Assembly: GCF_030499575.1 (NCBI RefSeq)
Contig: NZ_JASTLC010000001.1
Span: forward strand, 2,132,001-2,196,000
Origin: Streptomyces sp. DG2A-72
Lineage (GTDB): Bacteria > Actinomycetota > Actinomycetes > Streptomycetales > Streptomycetaceae
Reading direction: 5' to 3'
DNA: 64,000 bases
Each line of letters starts with the position of its first letter. Position 1 is the first letter of the stretch. Position numbers and translations under genes: made by a program. Positions 53,230-63,083 of this stretch are shown piece by piece. The notes under the pieces are model-generated. The model was not told the origin of the DNA. It was given only the letters and a program-made list of their open reading frames with translations, and made no database searches.

Positions 53230-54071
53230 GAGGCGGACGGGGAGGCCGCGGACTCGTCGTACGGGCCGATCCACTGCTCGTACAGCTTCTTGTACGTCCC
53301 GTCCGCCTTGGCGTCCGCGAGCGCCTTGTCGATGGCGTCGACGAGCTTGGTGTTGCCCTTCTTCACCGAGAAGCCGTACTGCTCACCGGTGTTGATCTGC
53401 TCGGCGACGTCGAAGGCGGCGGCGTTGGCCTTGTCCTTCAGCCAGCCCTGGACGACCGGGTAGTCGATGACGACGGCCTCGACCTGGCCGGTGCGCAGGC
53501 CGTTGAGGACGGCGTCGGAGGACTCGAAGGAGACCGGGTCGAGGCCCTTGCTCTTGGCGTAGTCCTCGCCGGTGGTCTGCGCCTGGGCGCCGACCTTCTT
53601 GCCCTTGAGCTCCGCGAAGGACTTGATGCCGCTCTTCTTGTCGACCAGCACGGCCTGGGTGGCCTCGAAGTACGGGTCCGAGAAGTCGACGTTCTTCTTG
53701 CGCTCCTCGGTGATGGTCATGCCGGCCGCGGCCAGGTCGCACTGGTCGGCGTTGAGGGAGCCGCCGGTCTTGAAGTTCTCGAAGGGCTGGTCGACGATGT
53801 TCTGCTTGACGCCCAGGTCCCCCGCGACCAGGTCGATCAGGGAGACGTCGAAGCCCTGCACCTTGCCGTCGATCTCCGACTGGAACGGCGGGTACGGCAG
53901 GTGCGTGCAGGTGGTGATCTGCCCGCCCTTGACCAGGGTGACCCCGCCGGCGGCGGTCTGCGTGCCGCTCGCGCCGTCGTCGTCCGATGAGCAGCCGGCC
54001 ACGAGCACCAGCCCGGCCGTCGCGGTGGTGGCGGCCAGAATGCGGGCCCGGCGCCCGAGGACCGTGATCAC
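53226..54071 (-). CDS. Polar amino-acid ABC transporter substrate-binding lipoprotein
   Basis: 281 residues. The GTG start at 54071 is fixed by CAGGAGG ending 5 bases upstream. Signal peptide with lipobox VAGC (about residues 24-27) gives a membrane-anchored lipoprotein. The binding fold has [57 protein letters not shown] and [11 protein letters not shown], typical of family-3 solute-binding proteins for glutamate, glutamine or arginine. First gene of the three-gene operon. Confidence 0.92.
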   Translation of the reverse strand: MITVLGRRARILAATTATAGLVLVAGCSSDDDGASGTQTAAGGVTLVKGGQITTCTHLPYPPFQSEIDGKVQGFDVSLIDLVAGDLGVKQNIVDQPFENFKTGGSLNADQCDLAAAGMTITEERKKNVDFSDPYFEATQAVLVDKKSGIKSFAELKGKKVGAQAQTTGEDYAKSKGLDPVSFESSDAVLNGLRTGQVEAVVIDYPVVQGWLKDKANAAAFDVAEQINTGEQYGFSVKKGNTKLVDAIDKALADAKADGTYKKLYEQWIGPYDESAASPSAS

Positions 54072-54113
54072 GGGGACCTCCTGTGAGGGGAACTATGGGA
54101 AGACAGAGTTCCG

Positions 54114-54141
54114 ATTATAAGGAGAAGTTTGAGTACCCCAA
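54114..54141 (-). promoter_or_regulatory. Candidate promoter of the amino-acid ABC operon
   Basis: On the minus strand a perfect -10 box TATAAT (54114-54119) lies 43 bases before the GTG at 54071. TTGGGG (54136-54141), 16 bases away, could serve as -35. A TATAAT is uncommon in such GC-rich DNA. Confidence 0.4.
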
Positions 54142-54252
54142 ACCAAACCGATGGCCGAGTGGCCGTCCGGCCTAAGAAGTCGCCGGTCGAGAGGGGACAT
54201 AGGCGCCCGTTACCCTCGATTCCGTCGGTCCCCGAAGTGAAGAGAGCCCGCC

Positions 54253-55353
54253 GTGACCCACCCCTTCCTCGATCTGGCCCCGCTGAGCGCCGCGCACTTC
54301 GCGTCCATTGAGAACCGCGTGGCACGACTGCTGCGTACCCGGCAGGACGTGGTGATCATGCAGGGCGAGGCGCTGCTGCCGCTGGAGGGGGCGATCCGCG
54401 GGACCGCCGGGCCCGGCACGACCGCACTGAACGTGATCACCGGGCCGTACGGGCAGACCTTCGGCGACTGGCTGCGGGACTGCGGCGCCACGGTGATCGA
54501 TCTGGCGGTGCCCTATCACATGGCAGTCACCCCCGCGCAGATCCGGGACGCCTTCGCCGAGCACCCGGAGATCGACTTCGTGTCGCTGGTGCACGCCGAG
54601 GCCGCGACCGGCAATACCAACCCCGTCGGGGAGATCGGCGAGGTCGTACGGCAGCACGGCGCGCTCTTCTACCTGGACGCCGTCGCCTCCGTCGGGGCCG
54701 AGCCGGTACTGCCGGACGCGTGGGGCGTGGACCTGTGCGTGATCGGGGCGCAGAAGGCGATGGGCGGGCCCGCGGGGGTGTCGGCGGTGTCGGTGAGCGA
54801 GCGGGCGTGGACGCGGATGGCGGCGAATCCCCGGGCGCCGCGCCGGTCGTATCTGTCGCTGCTCGACTGGAAGGAGCGGTGGATCGACGGCGGGCGCCGG
54901 GCACTGCTGCACGCCCCGGCCCAGTTGGAGATGCTGGCGCTTCAGGCGTGTGTGGAGCGGATCGAGGCGGACGGTCTGGACACCGTGATGGCCCGGCACG
55001 CGGGTGCCGCCGCGGCGACGCGGGCGGGCGCGTCGGCGCTGGGCGGCGGGCTGGAGCCGTATGTGTACGAGGCCGCGGACGCGGCGCCGGTGGCCACGAC
55101 GCTGCGGGCGCCGGCGGGGGTGGTGGCGTCCGAGCTGGTGTCGCGGGCGCTGGCGTCGGATCCCGCGCTGCCGCTGGCCGCGGGCGGGGGCGCGCTGGCC
55201 AAGGAGATGATCCGGGTGAACCACTACGGCGTCGACGCGACGCGGGGAGCGGTCCGGGCGAGTCTGGTGGCACTGGGGGCGGCGCTCGCCGAGAAGGGGC
55301 TGGAAGTGGACCTGGACGGGGCCCGGCGGGCGGCCGAGGCCGCCTGGGTGTAG
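54253..55353 (+). CDS. PLP-dependent class V aminotransferase family protein
   Basis: 366 residues from a GTG start, with AAGAGAG about 8 bases upstream. Fold type [50 protein letters not shown] with the PLP-ring aspartate, and the Schiff-base lysine in [16 protein letters not shown]. It resembles alanine/serine-glyoxylate aminotransferases. The amino donor is not known. Divergent from the amino-acid importer, so a link to imported amino acids is possible. Confidence 0.87.
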   Translation: MTHPFLDLAPLSAAHFASIENRVARLLRTRQDVVIMQGEALLPLEGAIRGTAGPGTTALNVITGPYGQTFGDWLRDCGATVIDLAVPYHMAVTPAQIRDAFAEHPEIDFVSLVHAEAATGNTNPVGEIGEVVRQHGALFYLDAVASVGAEPVLPDAWGVDLCVIGAQKAMGGPAGVSAVSVSERAWTRMAANPRAPRRSYLSLLDWKERWIDGGRRALLHAPAQLEMLALQACVERIEADGLDTVMARHAGAAAATRAGASALGGGLEPYVYEAADAAPVATTLRAPAGVVASELVSRALASDPALPLAAGGGALAKEMIRVNHYGVDATRGAVRASLVALGAALAEKGLEVDLDGARRAAEAAWV

Positions 55354-55382
55354 TTGTCAGTGCGCCGTGCCATGCTCGCCCC

Positions 55383-55910
55383 ATGACGTCCAACACATCC
55401 CTCACCCTCCCCGACGGTCGCCCCATCCCCCTCATGACCGGCGACGAACTCCCCATGCTCCAGAGTTGGTTGGCCTTTCACCGGGCCACGCTCCAGCTGA
55501 AGTGCGCGGGGCTGGACGACACTCAGGTGCGGCTGGCGTCCGTCGAGCCGTCCTCGCTCACCCTCCTCGGGCTCGTGCAGCATCTCGCCGAGATCGAACG
55601 GAACTGGTTCCAGCGGGTGTTCGCCGGGCTGGACGTGCCGCCGGTGTTCGGGGAGGAGAGCGGGTATGTCCTGGACCCCGACCGCGGGCTGGACGAGGCG
55701 CTCACGGTGTGGCGGCGGGAGGTCGCCCGGAGTGAAGAGCTGATCGCCGGGCGGTCGCTCGACGACACCGGGCGGATGGTGGACGAGCCCGTGGCCGGTC
55801 TGGAGGTCAGCCTGCGGTGGGTGCTGATCCACATGATCGAGGAGTACGCCCGGCACAACGGCCATGCGGACCTGCTGCGGGAGCGGATCGACGGAGTGAC
55901 CGGAGCCTGA
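55383..55910 (+). CDS. DinB/DUF664 family protein
   Basis: 175 residues, a four-helix bundle. Likely metal-ligand histidines stand in [17 protein letters not shown] and in [20 protein letters not shown], the hallmark of the DUF664/mycothiol-transferase branch of DinB-like enzymes. Such proteins may transfer thiol cofactors (mycothiol in actinobacteria) to electrophiles. Short 29-bp gap after the aminotransferase gene. Confidence 0.85.
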   Translation: MTSNTSLTLPDGRPIPLMTGDELPMLQSWLAFHRATLQLKCAGLDDTQVRLASVEPSSLTLLGLVQHLAEIERNWFQRVFAGLDVPPVFGEESGYVLDPDRGLDEALTVWRREVARSEELIAGRSLDDTGRMVDEPVAGLEVSLRWVLIHMIEEYARHNGHADLLRERIDGVTGA

Positions 55911-56238
55911 ATTCGGCATTGAATTCCGGGATTATCGGCCTGCCATTCGAGAATTCAATCGAGAGCAGCTTCCCGTATTCTTCTGCCCGCTTTCCCCCGA
56001 CCTAAACACAAAGATTTCGCGAACACCAACCGGTGCGTTTCGGGCAGATCTCGCGAGGGTTGCATGGTTGTGACGCGTTACACATCACCGTCGATTTGCC
56101 CGTTATGCGCAGGTCAAATCGCACCAAACCCCTCACTTCCATGCATCCGCTCACGCCCGCGCGATAACACATGAACCGCCGACACGTAACCCCGTCCGGC
56201 CATGCAATTCGGATTTTCCCTCGGTAAATTCAATTCGC
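55911..56238 (+). promoter_or_regulatory. Intergenic leader and promoter region of ectABCD, with three GAATTC boxes
   Basis: About 330 bases without a gene and AT-richer than the rest. GAATTC occurs at 55909-55914, 55921-55926 and 55951-55956, the first two as direct TGAATTC repeats 12 bases apart. Osmotic control of the ectoine operon is expected to act here. No sure -35/-10 pair was identified. Confidence 0.4.
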
Positions 56239-56757
56239 ATGACTGCCGCACAAGCAGACTTGCACGCAGACCTGCACATCGACCGTCCGGCGGTGTCGGA
56301 CGGCGCCGCGCTCTGGCGAATCGCCAGAGACTCGGGGAAGCTCGACCTCAACTCCTCGTACAGCTATCTGCTGTGGTGCCGTGACTTCGCCGGTACGTCG
56401 GCCGTGGCGCGCGCCGCCGACGGAAGGCCCGTCGGCTTCGTCACCGGGTATGTGCGGCCCGAGCGCCCGCGGACCCTGCTGGTGTGGCAGGTGGCCGTCG
56501 ACTCCGAGCACCGGGGACAGGGGCTGGCCGCCCGGCTGCTGGACGGGCTCACCGCGCGCGTCGCGGCCGAGCGCCCGCTGACCGACGTCGAGACCACCAT
56601 CACGCCGGGCAACACCGCGTCCGAGCGGCTCTTCACCTCGTACGCCGAACGCCACGGTGCGCGCGTCGAGCGTGAAGTCCTGTTCGAGGCGGGGCAGTTC
56701 CCCGACGGTCCGCACGATCCCGAAGTGCTGTACCGCATCGGGCCCCTGTCCCTCTGA
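56239..56757 (+). CDS. ectA: Diaminobutyrate acetyltransferase EctA
   Basis: 172 residues. A GNAT fold, with the ectoine-specific LDLNSSYSYLLWCRDFAGTS (about 37-56), the acetyl-CoA loop VAVDSEHRGQGLAARLLDGL and TTITPGNTASERLFTSYAE. It acetylates L-2,4-diaminobutyrate at the gamma amino group. The ATG at 56239 lacks a good ribosome binding site, so leaderless or weak initiation is possible. Followed by ectB after 38 bp. Confidence 0.95.
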   Translation: MTAAQADLHADLHIDRPAVSDGAALWRIARDSGKLDLNSSYSYLLWCRDFAGTSAVARAADGRPVGFVTGYVRPERPRTLLVWQVAVDSEHRGQGLAARLLDGLTARVAAERPLTDVETTITPGNTASERLFTSYAERHGARVEREVLFEAGQFPDGPHDPEVLYRIGPLSL

Positions 56758-56795
56758 CCTCCCCCACACTCTTACGCTTCGAGGAGCGATTCGTC

Positions 56796-58067
56796 GTGAC
56801 CATCACCCAGCCCGACCTCAGCGTCTTCGAGACCCTGGAGTCCGAGGTACGCAGCTACTGCCGCGGCTGGCCCACCGTCTTCGACCGCGCGCAGGGCAGC
56901 CGTATGTACGACGAGGACGGCCACGAGTACCTGGACTTCTTCGCCGGCGCCGGATCCCTGAACTACGGGCACAACAACCCCGTGCTGAAACGGGCGTTGA
57001 TCGACTACCTGGAGCGGGACGGCGTCACGCACGGGCTCGACATGTCGACCACCGCCAAGCGCACCTTCCTGCAGACCTTCCAGGACCTCGTCCTGCGCCC
57101 GCGTGACCTGCCGTTCAAGGTCATGTTCCCGGGCCCGACCGGCACCAACGCCGTGGAGTCCGCGCTGAAGCTGGCGCGGAAGGTGAAGGGCCGCGAGGCC
57201 ATCGTGTCGTTCACCAACGCCTTCCACGGCATGTCGCTGGGGTCGCTCGCCGTGACCGGTAACGCCTTCAAGCGGGCCGGCGCGGGGGTCCCGCTGGTGC
57301 ACGGGACGCCGATGCCGTTCGACAACTACTTCGACGGCACGGTCGAGGACTTCCTGTGGTTCGAGCGGCTGCTCGAGGACCAGGGCTCCGGGCTCAACAA
57401 GCCCGCCGCCGTGATCGTCGAGACCGTGCAGGGCGAGGGCGGCATCAACGTGGCCCGCCCGCAGTGGCTGCGGGCGCTGTCCGAGCTGTGCGAGCGGCAG
57501 GACATGCTGCTCATCGTCGACGACATCCAGATGGGCTGCGGACGTACGGGGGCGTTCTTCTCCTTCGAGGAGGCGGGCATCACGCCCGACATCGTGACCG
57601 TGTCCAAGTCCATCAGCGGCTACGGGCTGCCGATGTCGCTGTGCCTGTTCAAGCCCGAGCTGGACATCTGGGAGCCGGGCGAGCACAACGGCACCTTCCG
57701 CGGCAACAACCCCGCCTTCGTCACGGCCACCGCGGCCCTGGAGGCGTACTGGGCCGACGGGTCCGCGATGGAGAAGCAGACCCGGGCCCGCGGTGAGCAG
57801 ATCGAGCAGGCGCTGATCTCGATCACCGAGGAGAACCTGGCCGACGTCAAGGAGTACCGCGGTCGCGGTCTGGTGTGGGGCATGGAGTTCCACGACAAGG
57901 ACCGCGCCGACCGGATCGCGAAGCGTGCCTTCGAACTCGGGCTGCTCATCGAGACGTCCGGCCCCGAGAGCGAGGTCGTCAAGCTGCTGCCCGCCCTCAC
58001 CATCACCCCCGAAGAGCTCGACGAGGGCCTGCGCGTCCTCGCTCGTGCCGTACGCGAAACCGTGTGA
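56796..58067 (+). CDS. ectB: Diaminobutyrate-2-oxoglutarate transaminase EctB
   Basis: 423 residues from a GTG with GAGGAG 9 bases upstream. Class III aminotransferase: [65 protein letters not shown] and the PLP lysine in [15 protein letters not shown]. It makes diaminobutyrate from aspartate semialdehyde with glutamate as amino donor. Length and motifs are those of EctB. ectC begins 31 bp later. Confidence 0.96.
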   Translation: MTITQPDLSVFETLESEVRSYCRGWPTVFDRAQGSRMYDEDGHEYLDFFAGAGSLNYGHNNPVLKRALIDYLERDGVTHGLDMSTTAKRTFLQTFQDLVLRPRDLPFKVMFPGPTGTNAVESALKLARKVKGREAIVSFTNAFHGMSLGSLAVTGNAFKRAGAGVPLVHGTPMPFDNYFDGTVEDFLWFERLLEDQGSGLNKPAAVIVETVQGEGGINVARPQWLRALSELCERQDMLLIVDDIQMGCGRTGAFFSFEEAGITPDIVTVSKSISGYGLPMSLCLFKPELDIWEPGEHNGTFRGNNPAFVTATAALEAYWADGSAMEKQTRARGEQIEQALISITEENLADVKEYRGRGLVWGMEFHDKDRADRIAKRAFELGLLIETSGPESEVVKLLPALTITPEELDEGLRVLARAVRETV

Positions 58068-58098
58068 ATCACCCCGAGACAAGGAGCTGTTGAGCACC

Positions 58099-58497
58099 GT
58101 GATCGTCCGTTCGTTCAAGGACATCGAAGGCACCGACCGGCATATGAAATCCGCGTCCGGCACCTGGGAGAGCAAGCGCATCGTCCTCGCCAAGGAGAAG
58201 GTCGGCTTCTCCCTGCACGAGACGATCCTGTACGCGGGTACGGAGACGTCGATGTGGTACGCGAACCACATCGAGGCCGTCGTATGCGTGCAGGGCGAGG
58301 CCGAGCTGACCGACGACGAGACCGGGCGGAAGTACACGATCACGCCCGGGACCATGTACCTCCTCGACGGCCACGAGCGGCACACGATGCGGATCAAGGA
58401 GGACTTCCGCTGCATCTGTGTCTTCAACCCGCCCGTGACCGGCCGGGAGGACCATGACGAGAACGGCGTATACCCGCTGCTGACCGAGGAGGGCTGA
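58099..58497 (+). CDS. ectC: L-ectoine synthase EctC
   Basis: 132 residues from the GTG at 58099, with AAGGAG 12 bases upstream. A TTG at 58090 is closer to it but less like the family start IVRSF. Cupin fold: [40 protein letters not shown] with the conserved Glu/Tyr, and [20 protein letters not shown] with the metal histidine. It cyclises N-acetyl-diaminobutyrate to ectoine. Confidence 0.95.
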   Translation: MIVRSFKDIEGTDRHMKSASGTWESKRIVLAKEKVGFSLHETILYAGTETSMWYANHIEAVVCVQGEAELTDDETGRKYTITPGTMYLLDGHERHTMRIKEDFRCICVFNPPVTGREDHDENGVYPLLTEEG

Positions 58498-58503
58498 CAC
58501 CTC

Positions 58504-59391
58504 ATGACCACGATCACGGACCTGTACCCCACCCGAGGCGCCGCCGAGGTGGCCGTACCCCGCCAGGACCCGGTCGTCTGGTCGGCTCCGGGCGCGCCGG
58601 GCCCCTTCTCGGCGGCCGATCTCCAGGTGTTCGAGCGGGACGGCTTCTTCGCTCTCGAGCAGATCATCACCGAGGACGAAGTCACCGTCTACCGGCAGGA
58701 GCTGGAGCGGCTCGTCACCGACCCGGCGATCCGCGCCGACGAGCGGTCCATCGTCGAGCCCAAGTCCCAGGAGATCCGCTCGGTCTTCGAAGTGCACCGG
58801 ATCAGCGAGGTGTTCGCCGCGCTGGTGCGGGACGAGCGGGTCGTCGGACGGGCCCGGCAGATCCTCGGCTCGGACGTGTACGTCCACCAGTCGCGGATCA
58901 ACGTCAAGCCGGGCTTCGGGGCCAGCGGCTTCTACTGGCACTCCGACTTCGAGACCTGGCACGCCGAGGACGGTCTGCCGAACATGCGCACGGTGTCCGT
59001 CTCGATCGCGCTGACCGAGAACTACGACACCAACGGCGGCCTCATGATCATGCCGGGGTCGCACAGGACGTTCCTCGGGTGTGCGGGGGCCACACCGAAG
59101 GACAACTACAAGCAGTCCCTCCAGATGCAGGACGCGGGCACCCCGTCCGACGAGGCGCTGACCTCGCTGGCCGGCCAGTACGGCATCAAGCTGTTCACCG
59201 GCCGGGCGGGTTCGGCGACCTGGTTCGACTGCAACTGCATGCACGGGTCGGGCGACAACATCACGCCGTTCCCGCGCAGCAACGTGTTCATCGTGTTCAA
59301 CAGCGTGGAGAACGCGGCGGTCGAGCCGTTCGCGGCGCCGATTCGGCGGCCGGAGTTCATCGGGGCGCGGGACTTCACGCCGGTGAAGTGA
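58504..59391 (+). CDS. ectD: Ectoine 5-hydroxylase EctD
   Basis: 295 residues. Fe(II)/2-oxoglutarate dioxygenase: the signature FYWHSDFETWHAEDGLPNMR (about 147-166) holds the His-x-Asp iron ligands, and the third ligand is the histidine in CNCMHGSGDN. It converts ectoine to 5-hydroxyectoine. The gene starts 6 bp after ectC, so all four genes form one operon and the strain should make hydroxyectoine. Confidence 0.96.
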   Translation: MTTITDLYPTRGAAEVAVPRQDPVVWSAPGAPGPFSAADLQVFERDGFFALEQIITEDEVTVYRQELERLVTDPAIRADERSIVEPKSQEIRSVFEVHRISEVFAALVRDERVVGRARQILGSDVYVHQSRINVKPGFGASGFYWHSDFETWHAEDGLPNMRTVSVSIALTENYDTNGGLMIMPGSHRTFLGCAGATPKDNYKQSLQMQDAGTPSDEALTSLAGQYGIKLFTGRAGSATWFDCNCMHGSGDNITPFPRSNVFIVFNSVENAAVEPFAAPIRRPEFIGARDFTPVK

Positions 59392-59394
59392 CTC

Positions 59395-60396
59395 TCACAG
59401 CCACGACAGCGACGCGGCCCGCTCCAGTACGTTCCGTACGGCGGCCGCGTCGCCTGTTTCTCCCCTCGGCACCGTCTCCGGCGCGTACCGCCCGCCGACG
59501 AGCAGGCAGAAGTCGACGGGATCGAGAGTGAGTTCGGCCTGTACGGGCTCGGCATCGGAACCCAGTACCCACTCCTCGCCCCCGGTGACCGAGAACAGCA
59601 CCGGGGGCGCGGTGGGTCCGAGGGACAGGCCGAGGACACGGACGGCGAGGCGGACCAGCTGCCCCAAGTGCTCCTGGGGCGGCGGCGGGACCGCTAGGCC
59701 GAGGGCGCGGCCGATGTCGTCGGTGTGGATCCACGTCTCGAAGGCGCGTACCAGGAAGTGATCGGCGATGGGCAGCCGCATCCCCATCAACATCATGGCG
59801 CGTGCGGCGAGTTCGGCGTCGCGGGCCTCGGGCGTGCCGAGCAGCGCGTCCGCCTGCGCGGCCCATTCGGCCACGGTCTCCTGGGGCGTACGACCGTGCT
59901 CGTGGGCGATGACATCGGCGGTACGGCGGTTCCAGGCGTCCTGCCAGGGCGTGCCCTCCTCGATCCGCGAGGGCGGCACGCACGCCTCGACGCCCAGCCG
60001 GCCTGCCAGGTGCTCGTCGGCGGCAAGGAGGTGGGCGACGGTGGCATGCGCGTCCCAGTCGTGCACGACCGGTGTGGCCCACCGGCCCTCCAGTTCGGGC
60101 AGCAGAGCCTTGAGCCCGGCGACGGTGGCGGCGTAGGGGGCGGCGTGTCCGGCGGCTCGGAAGGCGGCCGGGCGGGTACGCAGGGCGAGGGAGAGCGCAC
60201 CGTCGGCCGGCCGCGCGGGAGCGTTCAGCGGCGGCCCGTCCAGGAGTCGTACCGTCCCCCGCAGCCGTGCCGCCTCCGCCGCGCAGCTCTCGCACCCCGC
60301 CAGGTGCGTCCGGACGGTCTGCTCGTCGGCCGGGTCGAGGACCCCGAAGCCCCAGGCGACGAGCAGGTCACGTACCGCCTCATGATCGTCGGTCAT
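59395..60396 (-). CDS. Zinc-finger anti-sigma-like protein with maleylpyruvate-isomerase (MDMPI) domain
   Basis: 333 residues. The first 45 residues hold an anti-sigma zinc-binding motif (THLAGCESC, His-x3-Cys-x2-Cys) of the zf-HC2 type. Residues about 85-333 are a mycothiol-dependent maleylpyruvate isomerase-like domain, with VVHDWDAHATVAHLLAADEHL, and AFETWIHTDDIGRALG with its metal histidine. Fusion of both is seen in actinobacterial anti-sigma factors. It lies 60 bp downstream of a truncated sigma-factor gene, its presumed partner. It has no membrane span, so it would be cytosolic. Confidence 0.85.
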   Translation of the reverse strand: MTDDHEAVRDLLVAWGFGVLDPADEQTVRTHLAGCESCAAEAARLRGTVRLLDGPPLNAPARPADGALSLALRTRPAAFRAAGHAAPYAATVAGLKALLPELEGRWATPVVHDWDAHATVAHLLAADEHLAGRLGVEACVPPSRIEEGTPWQDAWNRRTADVIAHEHGRTPQETVAEWAAQADALLGTPEARDAELAARAMMLMGMRLPIADHFLVRAFETWIHTDDIGRALGLAVPPPPQEHLGQLVRLAVRVLGLSLGPTAPPVLFSVTGGEEWVLGSDAEPVQAELTLDPVDFCLLVGGRYAPETVPRGETGDAAAVRNVLERAASLSWL

Positions 60397-60456
60397 CGCG
60401 CGCCTCCTCCCCCGCCTGTTCGTTGTGCCTGTTCGTTGCGAGTACCCCTCCCGCCA

Positions 60457-60846
60457 TCATGCGCCCCTTTCGAGCGCCGGATCGGGCGGGTCGGCCAAAG
60501 TTTCCGCCAAGGTGCGCAGGGCGGTGCGCAGCCGGGTCTTGGCCGTGCCCTCGGGTATCCCCAGTTCCGCCGCGGCCTGCCGGTAGGTGCGGCCCGCGAA
60601 GTAGGCGAGGTGCACGACCTCCCGTTGCGGCTGCGGTAGTTCGGCGAGCGCGGAGTGCAGCAGCAGGGAGCGCTCCCGGTCGACGACCGTCTCGTCGGGG
60701 CCGGGTCCGGCGTCGGGGATGGCGTGCAGCGCGGAGTCGTCGGCGCGGGCGTCCTTGCGGTGCCGGGCCTCGCTGCGCACCCAGTCCACGGCCCGCCGGT
60801 GGACGAGCAGGGACAGCCAGGTGCGCAGGCTGCCCCGGCGCGCATC
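60457..60846 (-). pseudogene. ECF sigma factor lacking its N-terminal part
   Basis: Homology begins abruptly at DARRGSLRTWLSLLVHRRAVDWV (end of region 2) and continues through a complete region 4: LAELPQPQREVVHLAYFAGR and YRQAAAELGIPEGTAKTRLR. About 60 residues with most of region 2, including the start, are missing. Bases beyond 60846 give no sigma-like sequence in any frame I could follow. A GTG at 60789 could start a 110-residue remnant without promoter recognition by region 2. The intact helix-turn-helix suggests recent decay. Confidence 0.75.
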
Positions 60847-61131
60847 ACGGACGGCGGACGGACCCCTGGTGCCCTTCCTAAGACTTGATCCGCAGTTCCC
60901 GAAGGAGATACGGACTGCATCCGGTCGGCTGGTCCGGGCGCTCCGGCGTGGTCACCTCGCGGTGTCTCATCCGGGGTTGCTCGGAGCCGGTCCGGAGTTC
61001 GGTGAGCAGAGGCCCGCAGGTCGGCGGGCTGCCGCAGGTGCTGTACCAAAGATCTGGCGGGCAGCACCCGATGCGGTTGACTCACACAGGCCGTCTCCTC
61101 GGCCGCCGTTGATCTTACCAGGCCGGTTGGT
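60847..61131. other. Gap without recognised content next to the sigma truncation
   Basis: About 285 bases. Short open frames exist on both strands, but none has family features or a convincing ribosome binding site. It abuts the break of the sigma gene, so it may be what is left after a deletion or insertion. Confidence 0.4.
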
Positions 61132-62181
61132 TCAGGAAGACAGGGCGTCCAGCAGGCGGTCGACGTCGGCCGTCGTGTTGTACAGATGGAAGGCCGCGCG
61201 CAGGTTGCCCGCGCGGTCGGAGACCTCGATTCCGGCGCTGCTCAGCTCGGGCCGGCGGTGGCCCAGACCGGGCACGGAGACGATCGCCGAGCCGGGGGCG
61301 GGCACGGGTTCGTGGCCGAGGGTGGCGAGACCGGTGCGGAAGCGGTCGGCGAGGGCCAGGTCGTGGGCGCGTACGGCGTCCACGCCGATCTCCTCCAGCA
61401 GGGCGAGGGAGTGGCGGGCGCCGGCGTAGGCGAAGAGTGCCGGGCTCTCGTCGAACCGCCGTGCGGAGTGGGCGAGTTCCTCGACCGGGCCGTAGCAGCT
61501 GTCCCAGGGCTCCTCCCCCGCGACCCAGCCGGCGAAGACCGGGGCGAGACCGCCGAGATCCTCCGGGACGACCAGGAAGGCGACGCCGCGCGGGCAGACG
61601 AGCCACTTGAAGGCGACGGAGGAGACGTAGTCGTAGTCGTCCGCGTCCAGGTCCAGCCAGCCGGTGGCCTGGGACGCGTCGATGTAGGTACGCGCCCCGT
61701 GCTGCTGCGCGGCGGCGCGGATCGCGGGCAGGTCGGCGATCCGGCCGTCGGCCGACTGCGCGGCACTCACCGCGACCAGCGCGGTGCCGGGCCGTACGGA
61801 GTCGGCGATCCGCTCCAGCGGCACCGTGCGCACCTTGAGGTCGCCGCGGATGTGGAACGGGGTCACCGTGGAGCTGAAGTCGGCCTCGGCGGTGAGGACT
61901 TCGGCGCCCTCGGGCAGGGAGGCGGCGATCAGGCCGGTGTAGACGGCGACCGAGGCGCCCGCCGCCACCCGGCGGTCGGGCACCCGGGTCAGACGCGCGA
62001 AGGAGGCGCGGGCGGCCTCGACGTCGGCGAACATGTCGGTCGGCCGCCCGGCAGCCGAGGCCTCCACGGCGGTCCGCACGGCGGCCACCGTCCGGGTCGG
62101 CATCAGCCCGGTGCTTGCGGTGTTGAGGTAGGTGCTCTTCGGGGCGAACTCGGAACGGACCAGGCTCTCGAAGGTCTCCAT
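61132..62181 (-). CDS. PLP-dependent class V aminotransferase-fold enzyme
   Basis: 349 residues from the ATG at 62181 (an ATG at 62217 lacks a ribosome binding site). YLNTASTGLMPTRTVAAV at the start, VLTAEADFSSTVTPF, YIDASQATGWLDLDADDYDY and the likely PLP lysine in SSVAFKWLVCPRGVAFL follow the cysteine-desulfurase/kynureninase-like fold. LYNTTADVDRLLDAL is a typical end. Reaction unknown. Confidence 0.87.
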   Translation of the reverse strand: METFESLVRSEFAPKSTYLNTASTGLMPTRTVAAVRTAVEASAAGRPTDMFADVEAARASFARLTRVPDRRVAAGASVAVYTGLIAASLPEGAEVLTAEADFSSTVTPFHIRGDLKVRTVPLERIADSVRPGTALVAVSAAQSADGRIADLPAIRAAAQQHGARTYIDASQATGWLDLDADDYDYVSSVAFKWLVCPRGVAFLVVPEDLGGLAPVFAGWVAGEEPWDSCYGPVEELAHSARRFDESPALFAYAGARHSLALLEEIGVDAVRAHDLALADRFRTGLATLGHEPVPAPGSAIVSVPGLGHRRPELSSAGIEVSDRAGNLRAAFHLYNTTADVDRLLDALSS

Positions 62182-62288
62182 GGGTCCACTCTGGGCCCCG
62201 ATGAAGTCGTAGTCCATTGCGTATTTTTGCGTGGTACCGCGAAGGAACGCTTATACATCGTCCCTGACCTGCGAGCTCAGTGCTGATG

Positions 62289-63008
62289 TCAGTCCTGGGG
62301 CACCGCGCAGCCCTCGGGACCGCAGGCCTCTGCCTCGGCTCCCTCGCCGACGAGCTTGAGCGAGGGCCGCTCGCCCCACGCCTGGGTCAGGGCCTGGGCG
62401 AAGGCCTCGGGGGGCTGGGCGCCGGAGACGCCGTACTTGCGGTCGAGGACGAAGAAGGGCACGCCGTTCGCGCCCAGTTCGGCGGCCTCGCGCTCGTCGG
62501 CACGGACATCGTCGGCGTACGCCTCCGGGTCGGCGAGGATCTTGCGCACGTCGGCCGCGAGGAGTCCGGCCTCCACGGCCAGCTCCACCAGCCGTTCGTC
62601 GCCCTCGGAGAAGAGGGAGCGCTCCTCGGCGAAGTTGGCCCGGTAGAAGACCTGGATCAGTTCGTCCTGCCGACCCTGTTCCTTGGCGAAGTGGAGCAGC
62701 CGGTGCAGGTCGAAGGTGTTGCCGTGGTCCCGGCCGCGGGTGCGGTAGTCGAGTCCCTCCGCGGCGGCCTGCGCACCGAGGTTGTCCTCCCCGGCCTGCG
62801 CCTGGGCCTCGCTCATGCCGTACTTCTTGGTGAGCATCGTGATCACGGGCTGGGTGTCGCCCTTGGCCCGGCCGGGGTCCAGCTCGAAGGACCGGTGCAC
62901 CACCTCGACCTCGTCCCGGTGCGGGAAGGCCGCGAGCGCCTTCTCGAAACGGGCCTTGCCGACGTAGCACCAGGGGCAGGCGATGTCGCTCCAGATCTCG
63001 ACGCGCAT
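62289..63008 (-). CDS. DsbA family oxidoreductase (FrnE-like)
   Basis: 239 residues. The thioredoxin-fold CxxC site CPWC is at about residues 12-15, in SDIACPWCYVG. RSFELDPGRAKGDT, FDLHRLLHFAKEQGRQDEL and the cis-proline region NGVPFFVLDRKYGVSGAQ follow the FrnE/2-hydroxychromene isomerase-like group. It has no signal peptide, so it is a cytosolic dithiol oxidoreductase. GGAGAGAG precedes the ATG at 63008. Confidence 0.9.
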   Translation of the reverse strand: MRVEIWSDIACPWCYVGKARFEKALAAFPHRDEVEVVHRSFELDPGRAKGDTQPVITMLTKKYGMSEAQAQAGEDNLGAQAAAEGLDYRTRGRDHGNTFDLHRLLHFAKEQGRQDELIQVFYRANFAEERSLFSEGDERLVELAVEAGLLAADVRKILADPEAYADDVRADEREAAELGANGVPFFVLDRKYGVSGAQPPEAFAQALTQAWGERPSLKLVGEGAEAEACGPEGCAVPQD

Positions 63009-63083
63009 GTCTCGGCTCTCTCCAGGTCGTACGGGAACGGAGACTCCCTCCGCCGGAGTGTGTGAACATTCAAGCGGTCGTTT

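Noticed and set aside
60885..61112. 75-codon plus-strand ORF in the gap next to the truncated sigma factor
   Set aside because: No family resemblance and Arg/Gly/Ser-rich translation. Looks like chance.
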